Origin: Microbacterium sp. zg-B96
GTDB lineage: Bacteria; Actinomycetota; Actinomycetes; Actinomycetales; Microbacteriaceae
Direction: 5' to 3'
Assembly (NCBI RefSeq): GCF_030246865.1
Contig: NZ_CP126738.1
Coordinates: forward strand, 1,860,001 to 1,924,000
Length of the DNA stretch: 64,000 nt
Shown here one piece after another: positions 7,497 through 14,324 of this stretch (within the stretch, counting starts at the first letter, position 1; every line of letters begins with the position of its first letter). Under the pieces are notes generated by a model, which searched no databases, was not told where the DNA came from, and saw nothing but the letters and a program-made list of their open reading frames with translations. The position numbers were made by a program, and so were the translations under genes.

Positions 7497-7970
7497 TCAC
7501 AGGTCAGGCGACCCCTGCGACAAAAGCGTGCCGAGTGGGAGCTCGAGCGCGACGCCATTGATCGTCGCGAAGGTGACGAGCCCGGCGAGTGCGGCGACGT
7601 TGATCACCACAGTGACCCAGAACGCGCGGCGGAACGAGCGTTTGCGGGTCTTGTGCCGGAACAGCTGCTGCGCGATGAGGGCGCCTGGCCAGCCGCAGAA
7701 GAGGCCGAGCGCGAGGAGCGTCTGCTCCGAGATCCGATGCCGGTCACCGCGGGCGGCGGCTTTGTCGATCCCGTATGCCGCGAAGGCGACGACGCTCAGG
7801 ACGCCGTAAAGCGCCGGCATCCACCAGGGAAGGTCGAGCACGGCAAGAGCGACTGCGAATACGAGCACGAACGCGCACAACACAGACCAGCTCAGCGCCG
7901 CCGGCAATGGTCGTGAGAGATCGCGGGGGCGATCTGTGGCGGGGCGCGATCGGTCGTATCCGGTGGGCAC
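7497..7970 (-). CDS. DUF1294 membrane protein
   Basis: A 157-residue membrane protein with four likely helices. YGIDKAAARGDRHRISEQTLLALGLFCGWPGALIAQQLFRHKTRKRSFRRAFW (residues about 66-118) is the DUF1294 signature. Family members sometimes follow a cold-shock domain. Here the N-terminus is a short basic tail with no such domain. GTG 7970 follows TAGGAT (7982-7977, minus strand) by six bases. The gene is flanked by the 23-bp direct repeat. Confidence 0.8.
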   Translation of the reverse strand: MPTGYDRSRPATDRPRDLSRPLPAALSWSVLCAFVLVFAVALAVLDLPWWMPALYGVLSVVAFAAYGIDKAAARGDRHRISEQTLLALGLFCGWPGALIAQQLFRHKTRKRSFRRAFWVTVVINVAALAGLVTFATINGVALELPLGTLLSQGSPDL

Positions 7971-7988
7971 TCGCCGATCCTAGGCGTC

Positions 7989-8011
7989 GCCGCGGCATCC
8001 ACCCCTCAGCG
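7989..8011. repeat. 23-bp direct repeat, copy 2
   Basis: Exact copy of 7474-7496. It overlaps the stop codon of the ClpP-like stub (8006-8008). On the minus strand the order is ClpP stub, repeat, DUF1294, repeat. Confidence 0.75.
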
Positions 8012-8081
8012 CTGCTTGAGCACGTGATCGATGAGCCCATAGTCGCGTGCCGTGGCGGCGGTGAACACTCGGTCGTGCCCG
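8006..8081 (-). pseudogene. ClpP C-terminal stub
   Basis: Read on the minus strand, this segment ends HDRVFTAATARDYGLIDHVLKQR then TGA. That closely matches the C-terminal strand-helix of ClpP subunits (RDRxFTAxEAxxYGLIDxVL). Homology stops upstream of HDR, and the Ser-His-Asp catalytic part is absent, so at most 25 residues of a roughly 200-residue protein survive. The breakpoint coincides with the beginning of the Erm-like stub on the opposite strand. Confidence 0.6.
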
Positions 8082-8293
8082 ATCGCGACCGCCGCGCCTA
8101 CGAGAACTTCGTGCGTGCGGTGTTCACCAGACCGGGCGGGTCGCTCGCCCGGGTGCTGCAGCACGTCACGCGCCTCGACCGCGGGAGCGTGACCCGCGTG
8201 ATGGTCGAGGCGCGCGTGCCGGTCAGCGCGTTGCCACGGGATCTGACGCCGGAGCAGTGGGCCGCGCTGTGGACGGGGTGTCGAGGATGCTGA
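8076..8293 (+). pseudogene. Erm-type rRNA methylase C-terminal stub
   Basis: About 72 codons in one frame: VPDRDRRAYENFVRAVFTR, then LPRDLTPEQWAALW before TGA at 8291. This pattern is the C-terminal domain of actinobacterial Erm 23S rRNA adenine N6-dimethyltransferases (FVxxVFTxRGxGL and LPRDLTAEQWAxLY). The catalytic Rossmann domain with the SAM site and NLPY motif is missing, so it cannot methylate rRNA or confer macrolide resistance. It is joined head-to-head with the ClpP stub near 8076-8081. Confidence 0.6.
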
Positions 8294-8304
8294 GGGCGCG
8301 ACGC

Positions 8305-8544
8305 CTATGGAGCGCCGAAGCGATTGTTGCTCTGCCCGCCGACGATGCTGTCGCGAAAGAAGAACCAGACGATTGGTCCGAGCAGCGGGAAGAACAGCGT
8401 GATCAGAATCCAGACCGCCTTCGCCGTCTGCGTCATAGCGGAACCCGTAATGCCGACGATGGCGAATACGAATAGAGCGACCGCGCCGGCGAGCAGGAAC
8501 ACCACGATAAGCACCACGACAACGTGCGGGAAGTCCTGACCCAT
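8305..8544 (-). CDS. PLDc_N-domain membrane protein
   Basis: A 79-residue protein with two transmembrane helices: VVVVLIVVFLLAGAVALFVFAI, and AVWILITLFFPLLGPIVWFFF followed by R. The spacing K-x-x-W-x-L-x-x-x-F-P-L-x-G-P-x-x-W-F matches the phospholipase_D-nuclease N-terminal domain found alone in many actinobacteria. Alone it has no catalytic HKD motif. ATG 8544 is supported by the promoter at 8551-8580. The tail ends GGQSNNRFGAP. Confidence 0.8.
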   Translation of the reverse strand: MGQDFPHVVVVLIVVFLLAGAVALFVFAIVGITGSAMTQTAKAVWILITLFFPLLGPIVWFFFRDSIVGGQSNNRFGAP

Positions 8545-8550
8545 TCCTGC

Positions 8551-8580
8551 ACTATGGCGCAATCGATATTGCAGTGGCAA
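8551..8580 (-). promoter_or_regulatory. Promoter of the PLDc_N gene
   Basis: On the minus strand TTGCCA (8580-8575) and CATAGT (8556-8551) are separated by 18 bases, and the ATG follows six bases later. This is a good sigma-70 pair predicting a leaderless or nearly leaderless mRNA. Confidence 0.6.
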
Positions 8581-8633
8581 TAAAACTGCTCGGATCCCTC
8601 TGCCACGCCATCCCCCGCAATATGCTGACCCGC

Positions 8634-9088
8634 GTGACAAGCGAGCGCGAGTCGGATGAACGTGAGCACGAGATCGTCGACGAGCTCGTTGAGTACGTCC
8701 GCGATCTCGTGGAGACGGCGGCAGCATCGGCCTCGATCGCCGCGATAACGACGCCATCTGGCTCATCACGGTCGAGCCCGGTCATCAGCACGGATGCCCC
8801 GCATACGCGCTCGCACTGGATTCCCTTATCGTCGGAACCGGCGAGAACGGTCGCTGGGAGCTTGATTACACGGGCGAAGACCTCGCGCTTGCCAAGCGAA
8901 TCTTCGCCGCGGCAGCGGCGGGCCGGGTCTCAGAGACATTCGGCTTCGCTCGATCGCAGGTGGTCGTCACGTTCGAAGACGGCGACACCCTGCAATCAAC
9001 GGTCTACAACGGTTGCCAGGCAGTACTGGTCCCACGACCGGGTTGGCGCAGATGGGGAAAGCGAGTCCAGTATGCGCCGTACGTCTGA
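8634..9088 (+). pseudogene. Frameshifted hypothetical gene
   Basis: From GTG 8634 (TATGCT box at 8621-8626) one frame reads VTSERESDEREHEIVDELVEYVRDLVE. Near 8712-8720 coding character moves to another frame, which runs GGSIGLDRRDNDAIWLITVEPG, later WELDYTGEDLALAKRIF, and stops at TGA 9086-9088. The second frame is closed upstream by a TGA at about 8690 and has no start. Together they would give about 150 residues of one ordinary globular protein of unknown family. So a one-base indel has split the gene, or the base call there is wrong. Confidence 0.65.
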
Positions 9089-9287
9089 GCGTACGGTCGG
9101 GACCACTATTTGCGCGCGGACGCACCATGGCAATCTGCGTAGGGGGGGCGGCGAGGCGTTCCGCCCCTGACGTGCTTGCTGCGGTACTTCTGCTCAGCGT
9201 GCTCGCTGGCTCCGCGACAACCTCCGGGGCAACGGGCGCGGCATCTCGTGTGAGCGAGAGGACGCGAATACACGCTAAGTTGCCGCC

Positions 9288-9632
9288 ATGACGGCGTGGA
9301 TTAATGATCACGGACAGCTACTCAGTCGAGTCGCGCTCGTCGCAGTCATCATTGCCGTGTTCGCGCCGCTAGTTGCATTTCTCTGTGGGATTCCGAACCT
9401 GGTCGGCGGAGTCCCGCACCCAGCGGTGAACCCGATGCAGGTCGCGCTAGTTGTCAGCGGCATCTTCGCGATCATCGGCTTCGCTGTTGGATTGGCCGTG
9501 TGGATTCTGCGCACTCCCGGCTACGAACTCGGTATGGCAGCGGTGCTCGTTCTCGGCGCGTTCATCGTCATGTTCGGAGGCATCGCGCTTACCGGCTTGC
9601 TGATGTCCGTGGCGCACAGTCCGCGACTGTAG
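9288..9632 (+). CDS. Hypothetical four-helix membrane protein
   Basis: A 114-residue hydrophobic protein with about three to four transmembrane helices (VALVAVIIAVFAPLVAFLCG, VALVVSGIFAIIGFAVGLAVWIL, MAAVLVLGAFIVMFGGIALTGLLM). I do not recognise the family. ATG 9288 lies eight bases after TAAGTT, so it may be leaderless. It sits at the edge of the decayed region and convergent to the Tad operon. Confidence 0.6.
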   Translation: MTAWINDHGQLLSRVALVAVIIAVFAPLVAFLCGIPNLVGGVPHPAVNPMQVALVVSGIFAIIGFAVGLAVWILRTPGYELGMAAVLVLGAFIVMFGGIALTGLLMSVAHSPRL

Positions 9633-9740
9633 CGAGTCACTATCACCTGCGCCGGCACGGCGCGGCTCAGCATGCCGAAGAGCACCGCCGCAGCCGCGCG
9701 AAGACCGGATCTTCTCGGACGCAGCGCCCGGACCGGACTC

Positions 9741-10163
9741 TCACAACAGCGCATTTCGGCTGGTCGCCGTCGCCTCCAGCGGCACCCCGTCGGGGACGAA
9801 CAGTGTCAGGATCGGTGGATGCCACACGGTCGCGACCGTGACGCGCGCGGAGACACCGTCGGGGGTCCCCGCCGACACCAGCGAGGCAGTACCGGCGGCA
9901 CCAACGATGTCGGCGGCCTGGTCGTAGACACCCGTATCGGTCAGATCCGCGGTCGGCTCCCCCGCCTCGACTGTGAGCGTGAACCCGTCCGCTCCGGCGA
10001 GCGCAGCGGCATCCGCCACCGACTCCAGACGCTTCTGCGCCAGGTACAGGCTCGTCGCGTCGACGCACACCAGGATCAGCACGATCGCCAGCAGCGCGTA
10101 CCCGAGCGACAGCAGCAGGATGCTGCCCTCTTCGTCGTTCGGCCGGCGCGACCGGCGCGTCAC
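9741..10163 (-). CDS. TadG-like pilus assembly protein
   Basis: A 140-residue protein, last gene of the Tad operon. After a short charged start (VTRRSRRPNDEEGSILLLSLGYALLAIVLILVCVDATSLYLAQKRLESVADAAALAGAD) comes one transmembrane segment followed by the LESVADAAALAGA pattern typical of TadG/Flp-related pseudopilin-like proteins. GTG 10163 overlaps the stop of the preceding gene (GTGA, 10163-10160), so an upstream-extended reading is unnecessary. It is shorter than proteobacterial TadG and lacks the von Willebrand domain. Confidence 0.75.
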   Translation of the reverse strand: MTRRSRRPNDEEGSILLLSLGYALLAIVLILVCVDATSLYLAQKRLESVADAAALAGADGFTLTVEAGEPTADLTDTGVYDQAADIVGAAGTASLVSAGTPDGVSARVTVATVWHPPILTLFVPDGVPLEATATSRNALL

Positions 10164-10627
10164 TGTGAACCCCAGAATCGCGAGACCTTCTGCACGGACG
10201 CCGCCTCGACGGGGATGCTGGCTATGTGATCGAGCCCCAGCAACGGTGGCACGAGCGGCAGAGTCACGCGCGTCGCTACGGTGACATGCAACGTCGCCCC
10301 CGACGTCGGACACTCCGATCCCGCTGGCGTGCAGGTGATGGCGACCTCCACGGCATCCGAAGCCAGACCGTACTCGGCCACGACGGAGGCGAGGATGGCC
10401 TCGGTTCGCGCGGCGGCGGTCGCGGCATCCGGAGCCGTCGCCACGGCGCGGGCGATATGCCGGGCGCCGGATTCCGCGCCGAGCGTCTGCCCCTGTACGG
10501 CGCCGAGGGCGAGGATCAGGTAGACCAGCGGCACGAGCAGGATCACGCCCATGAGGATGAACTCCAGCGCGGCAGCGCCCTCGTCGCCGCGGGACAAGCG
10601 GTCACTCCAGGCTTTCAGCCGGGGCAT
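10160..10627 (-). CDS. TadE-like pseudopilin (second copy)
   Basis: A 155-residue TadE-family protein: a short basic start, then DEGAAALEFILMGVILLVPLVYLILALGAVQ (prepilin-like glycine-xxxx-glutamate processing region and transmembrane helix), then a small extracellular domain with a cysteine pair (CTPAGSEC). ATG 10627 has GGAGG nine bases upstream, better than an in-frame GTG at 10633. It overlaps the 3' end of the first tadE by 26 bases and the tadG-like start by four. Confidence 0.8.
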   Translation of the reverse strand: MPRLKAWSDRLSRGDEGAAALEFILMGVILLVPLVYLILALGAVQGQTLGAESGARHIARAVATAPDAATAAARTEAILASVVAEYGLASDAVEVAITCTPAGSECPTSGATLHVTVATRVTLPLVPPLLGLDHIASIPVEAASVQKVSRFWGSQ

Positions 10628-10985
10628 GCGCACTCACCTCCAATGCGCGTGGGGCGCCGAGCAGACCGAGCAGCGGCAGGGTCGCCTTAACCGTCACCTG
10701 CACCGCGTCGTGCCCGAGGTGAGTCGTCTCCACCACCTCCACCGTCTCGGCGAACTGGCCGCCGACACTGCGGTTGATGATCGTCCGCGTGCGGTCGACA
10801 CCGTCGGCGAGCGTCGTGTCGGCGAGCGCGGCATGGAACGCGCCCTCCACCGCGGCATCGTGCACCACGTTGCGCACGTACACCGCGAGACCGAACTGCA
10901 GCACCGCCAGAGTGAGGACCGTCAGCAGTGCTCCCACGAGAACGAATTCGACCGGACTCGACCCCTGGTCGTCCTGCGCAGCTAA
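10602..10985 (-). CDS. TadE-like pseudopilin (first copy), start unclear
   Basis: The frame encodes QDDQGSSPVEFVLVGALLTVLTLAVLQFGLAVYVRNVVHDAAVEGAFHAAL, a clear TadE prepilin-type N-terminus and helix, and ends at 10602. The problem is the start. There is no ATG, GTG or TTG in this frame between a remote GTG deep inside the flp gene and a GTG past the processing site. The end I give (10985) is only the codon overlapping the flp stop. A non-canonical start, frameshifting from flp, or a sequence error could each explain it. Confidence 0.65.
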   Translation of the reverse strand, partial: LAAQDDQGSSPVEFVLVGALLTVLTLAVLQFGLAVYVRNVVHDAAVEGAFHAALADTTLADGVDRTRTIINRSVGGQFAETVEVVETTHLGHDAVQVTVKATLPLLGLLGAPRALEVSAHAPAESLE

Positions 10986-11185
10986 AGTCCGGAGACGCTC
11001 TGAATGGCTTGCTCGAACAAGCCGGCAAGCGCGGGACCGGCCACGGCCCAGATCACCACCACCAGTCCCGCCGTCATGAGCGTCACCAGCACCCAGCCGG
11101 GTACGTCTCCTCGTTCGTCGTCGCGCAGCCCACCCCACGCCGTGCGTAGCCGTACCGCCACTCGTTCCCTCTGTTCGCGGAACAT
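10982..11185 (-). CDS. Small Flp-like pilin candidate
   Basis: A 67-residue protein: a charged N-terminus (MFREQRERVAVRLRTAWGG), DERGDVPGWVLVTLMTAGLVVVIWAVAGPALAGLF with a glycine before a single hydrophobic helix, and a short tail. Size, position between tadC and tadE, and the G-x-x-x-hydrophobic pattern fit a Flp pilin or related DUF4244-like component, though the usual G/EFEY or TTAEYA motif is not exact. ATG 11185 was preferred over upstream in-frame starts because it has a purine-rich GGAAGGGGG upstream and gives a normal pilin length. Confidence 0.65.
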   Translation of the reverse strand: MFREQRERVAVRLRTAWGGLRDDERGDVPGWVLVTLMTAGLVVVIWAVAGPALAGLFEQAIQSVSGL

Positions 11186-11211
11186 CACCGCCCCCTTCCG
11201 ACCGCACGCGG

Positions 11212-12135
11212 TCACCCGAATCCGACTCGAAGCATGAACACACCCGGAAAAATCGCGAACAGCACCGACATCGGCAGGATCAGGAACACCAGTGGCAGGA
11301 GCATCAGGATTTCCTTGCGCCCGGCCTGTTCGATCAGCACCCGCTTGGCGTCTTCCCGCGTATCGGTCGCCTGAGCCTGCAGCACCTGCGCGAGCGGCGC
11401 TCCCCGGTCCAGCGCCGCGACGAGATGATCGATGCTGCGCGTCAGCGCGGGAATGTCGAGGTCGCGGGCCAGGCTCTGGAGGGCGTCGGGCAGCGGCGCT
11501 CCCGTGCCCACCGCAACCACCACCCGCCGCAGCTCGCCCGGCAACTCCCCCGAGCCGACATCACCCACCCGGCGCAGCGCGTCGAGCACACCCTCCCCCG
11601 CCGCCAGGCACAGGGACAGGAACTCCAGCACCGTGGGCAGTTCCTCCTGCGCCCGCGTCACCCGCGCCCGCGCGGCACTGCTCAGCCGCATGTCGCATAA
11701 CACTGCCGCGGCCACTGCGGCGATCGGTGGCAGCAGCACGGAACCAACCCAGAACCGACCGGCAACGGCGAGCGCCACCACGGCCAGCGCGCCGATGCCG
11801 AGACCACCCAGAACCCAGCCGAGTTGGCGGCCCCGGAACTGCGCGGCATCCATGTCCCACGCGGCCTGCCGCAGGCGCCGGGAGATCACCGCCGAGCCGC
11901 CGAGAGCGGCGGCGAGCCGGTCGCGCCAGGCCCGCCATGCACCCGAGACATCGAGCGTCGGCGCGCCCAGCGGCGTGAGGCCGAGGGGGTCCGCGGCGTC
12001 ACGCAGATAGGGGGCGATGCGGTCGGCTAGGCGGGGCGCGCGCCACCGCGGCATCCGCGTCACCACCAGCGCGAGTCCCAGCGCCAGTCCGCCCCCGAGC
12101 ACCATCGCCAGGGCGAGCTCCGTGATGCCGCTCAT
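11212..12135 (-). CDS. tadC: TadC, type II secretion F-domain protein
   Basis: A 307-residue inner-membrane platform protein. An N-terminal helix, a central cytoplasmic T2SSF domain (RAQEELPTVLEFLSLCLAAGEGVLDALRRVG; ARDLDIPALTRSIDHLVAALDRGAPLAQVL) and two C-terminal helices ending in LPMSVLFAIFPGVFML are typical for TadC. ATG 12135 overlaps the tadB stop (ATGA). It pairs with TadB to couple the ATPase to pilin extrusion. Confidence 0.88.
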   Translation of the reverse strand: MSGITELALAMVLGGGLALGLALVVTRMPRWRAPRLADRIAPYLRDAADPLGLTPLGAPTLDVSGAWRAWRDRLAAALGGSAVISRRLRQAAWDMDAAQFRGRQLGWVLGGLGIGALAVVALAVAGRFWVGSVLLPPIAAVAAAVLCDMRLSSAARARVTRAQEELPTVLEFLSLCLAAGEGVLDALRRVGDVGSGELPGELRRVVVAVGTGAPLPDALQSLARDLDIPALTRSIDHLVAALDRGAPLAQVLQAQATDTREDAKRVLIEQAGRKEILMLLPLVFLILPMSVLFAIFPGVFMLRVGFG

Positions 12136-12989
12136 CCGAACCACCGCCGGGGCTCCGGGAGGCGACCGATGCGCACCATGATTCGGTAGGCGATGACCGA
12201 CACCGCGGCACCCACCAGCACGACCACGACGCCTTCGGCGCTGCCGTACGCCCGCGCACCCTCCGGCCGCAGCGCCAGGAGACCCAGGATCACCCACGGC
12301 GCGACGACGCCGAGCACCGCCGCCCCGCGGATCCACGACTGCCGCGCCTCCACCTCCGCGCGCAGCGACGCGTCAGCCCGGACCGAGCTCGACAGCGCAC
12401 GCAGCACGGTAGGAAGCTCCGTTCCGCCTACCTGCCGGGTCATCCGCAGCGTTTCGATGATCCGATCCGCCACCGGGTCGGCGAGGCTGTGCTTGAGGCG
12501 CATCACCGCCGAATCGAAGTGTCCCGACGCGTTGAGGTCGCGCGCGAACACCGCGAATGCGGGGCGCAGTTCGGCCGGTGCCGACTGCGCCAGGCTCGAC
12601 ACGGCGTCGGGGAGCGACATGCCCGCCCGCACCGACGCGATCAGCAGATCGCACACGTCGGGCCACAGCCCCCGGCGACTGCGCAGTCGCCGGGATCCCC
12701 GGGATCGCAGCCACGCGTACGGCGCCACCGCACCGGCCACACCGGCGACGAAGGCGAGAGCGGGAAGCGCGGTGAACAGCCAGACCACGGATGCCGCAAC
12801 CAGGCCCAGCAGAACCGTCGCTGCCGCGAACACCCGCGCACGGGTGCGCGCGAACCCGGCCGCGGCGAGCAAGCGATCGACGCTTCCGGTGGTGACCGGT
12901 CGCGCCCGCTCGGCGCCGGAGGGCCACAGCCAGGGCGAGAGGACCAGGAGGATCCCGGCCGCCAGGATTCCGCCCCAGACGAAGGTCAC
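12132..12989 (-). CDS. tadB: TadB, type II secretion F-domain protein
   Basis: A 285-residue polytopic protein with N-terminal helices and a T2SSF domain (LWPDVCDLLIASVRAGMSLPDAVSSLAQSAP; LADPVADRIIETLRMTRQVGGTELPTVLRALSSSVRAD), ending in two more helices. GTG 12989 overlaps the tadA stop by four bases. The FHA or linker regions of larger homologues are absent, as is common in actinobacterial Tad loci. Confidence 0.88.
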   Translation of the reverse strand: MTFVWGGILAAGILLVLSPWLWPSGAERARPVTTGSVDRLLAAAGFARTRARVFAAATVLLGLVAASVVWLFTALPALAFVAGVAGAVAPYAWLRSRGSRRLRSRRGLWPDVCDLLIASVRAGMSLPDAVSSLAQSAPAELRPAFAVFARDLNASGHFDSAVMRLKHSLADPVADRIIETLRMTRQVGGTELPTVLRALSSSVRADASLRAEVEARQSWIRGAAVLGVVAPWVILGLLALRPEGARAYGSAEGVVVVLVGAAVSVIAYRIMVRIGRLPEPRRWFG

Positions 12990-14152
12990 ACGTCGCCCGC
13001 TCGGTACAGGGGCTGCGCCTCGACGAATCCGTCGACGACGCGACCGGTCGGAGCGGCGATCTCGGCGATGCGGCGGTGGCCGGATGGCTCGCGTTCACAG
13101 TGCACGACGAGGTGGACGGATGCCGCGACAGCGGGCAGCACGAACCCCGGGTCGATGTTGCGCCCCGCCAGCAGCGGCAGCGCGGCGAGCTTGGCCAGTG
13201 CCTCCTGCGCGGAGTTCGCGTGGATGCTGGCCGCGCCCGGAACGCCGGTGTTGAGCGCGAGCAGCAGGTCGAGCGCTTCTGCATCGCGAACTTCCCCGAC
13301 CACGAGCCGGTCGGGGCGCATCCGCAGCGCCTCCTTCACGAGGCGGCGGAGGGTCACCTCCCCGGTGCCCTCCAGACTCGGCTGCCGTCCTTGGAGCCCG
13401 ACGATGTCTTCGGCATCCACTGCCAGCTCGAACGTCTCCTCCACCGTCACGATGCGCTGGTCGGGCGGGCAGGCGGCGATCAGTGCGCCGAGCAGCGTGG
13501 TCTTGCCGGTATGGGTCGCTCCCGACACCAGCACACTGCGGCCGGCTGTCATGGCGCCGCGCAGCATGTCGGCGGCGCGCTGGGTGAGCGAACCTGCGGC
13601 GACCAGCCGGTCGAGGTCGCGGTACATCGGCAGGAACCGTCGGATGTTGACGGTCCAGTGCTTGCGCGTGATGTCCGGGATGACGACGTGCAATCGCGAC
13701 CCGTCGGGCAGCGACGCGTCGACGAACGGCTGGCTCAGATCCACGCGGCGACCGGTGGCGTGCAGCATCCGCTCGACCAGATCGCGCACCCCGCTGTCGG
13801 TGAGGGCGAGCGGCAGCCGCTCGGCGCGCCCATCACGGGCGATGAAGATGCGGTCGGGCGCGTTGATCCAGACCTCCTCGACCGTCGGATCATCGAAGTA
13901 CGCCTGCAGCGGCCCGAACCCCGAGACCGCGGCGAGCACATCCCGCACGCAGGCACCCTCGTCATCGACGGTGACGAGCCCCCGGGCGAGCGCGAAGTCA
14001 TTGTGCCGGCGCACCTCGGCCAGCGCGATGTCGGCGGCCACCTCCGCGACGCGGGCGGGTTCGATCTGCTCGGCGCGCAGCCGGTCCCGCACGCGCTCGG
14101 TGACCGCCGCGGTCACATGCGCGGCACCCGTCGGCGCGAAGGCGAGGCTCAC
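12986..14152 (-). CDS. tadA: TadA/CpaF secretion ATPase
   Basis: A 388-residue hexameric traffic ATPase that powers pilus assembly. The N-terminal domain (residues 1-150) leads to Walker A SGATHTGKTTLL near residue 210. An aspartate/glutamate box region follows (RIVTVEETFELAV). The Walker B region is RMRPDRLVVGEVRDAEALDLLLAL, then the histidine box SIHANSAQEAL. Walker A reads GATHTGKTT where GGTGTGKTT is usual. Lys-Thr are intact, so activity is expected. GTG 14152 has GGAGG upstream and begins the operon. No tadZ-like gene precedes it. Confidence 0.9.
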   Translation of the reverse strand: MSLAFAPTGAAHVTAAVTERVRDRLRAEQIEPARVAEVAADIALAEVRRHNDFALARGLVTVDDEGACVRDVLAAVSGFGPLQAYFDDPTVEEVWINAPDRIFIARDGRAERLPLALTDSGVRDLVERMLHATGRRVDLSQPFVDASLPDGSRLHVVIPDITRKHWTVNIRRFLPMYRDLDRLVAAGSLTQRAADMLRGAMTAGRSVLVSGATHTGKTTLLGALIAACPPDQRIVTVEETFELAVDAEDIVGLQGRQPSLEGTGEVTLRRLVKEALRMRPDRLVVGEVRDAEALDLLLALNTGVPGAASIHANSAQEALAKLAALPLLAGRNIDPGFVLPAVAASVHLVVHCEREPSGHRRIAEIAAPTGRVVDGFVEAQPLYRAGDV

Positions 14153-14192
14153 CCGCGCATCCTCCCAACGTCGCGGCGGGCGCGTCGGGATT

Positions 14193-14239
14193 TATCCACA
14201 ACAGGGCGGATGCCACAGGCGGGGCATCCGCCCTGTTGC
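14193..14239. promoter_or_regulatory. 16-bp perfect inverted repeat with DnaA-box sequence
   Basis: A perfect 16-base inverted repeat (arms 14200-14215 and 14224-14239, spacer of eight) lies between the divergent tadA and oxidoreductase genes. Each arm contains one GGATGCC/GGCATCC heptamer. A consensus DnaA box, TTATCCACA, occupies 14193-14201 and runs into the left arm. Divergent position argues against a simple terminator. Operator or 5'-leader structure of the tad transcript is likelier. Confidence 0.6.
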
Positions 14240-14324
14240 ACCATCCCGACCACCCCGCAAGCCCCAAGCGCCTGGGGCCGAGCGCTCGTATCGTGCGAGG
14301 ACAACGCCGTACAGGAGGACAGTC

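Noticed and set aside
9088..9287. Small plus-strand gene between the broken gene and 9288
   Set aside because: Frames have poor codon use and no recognisable domain or start signal.
14193..14201. DnaA box as part of a replication origin
   Set aside because: Only one box, no AT-rich unwinding element, and no dnaA/dnaN genes.
12489..14324. 933-codon plus-strand open frame across the tad operon
   Set aside because: High-GC antisense shadow with Arg/Ala/Ser bias; real genes are tadB and tadA on the minus strand.
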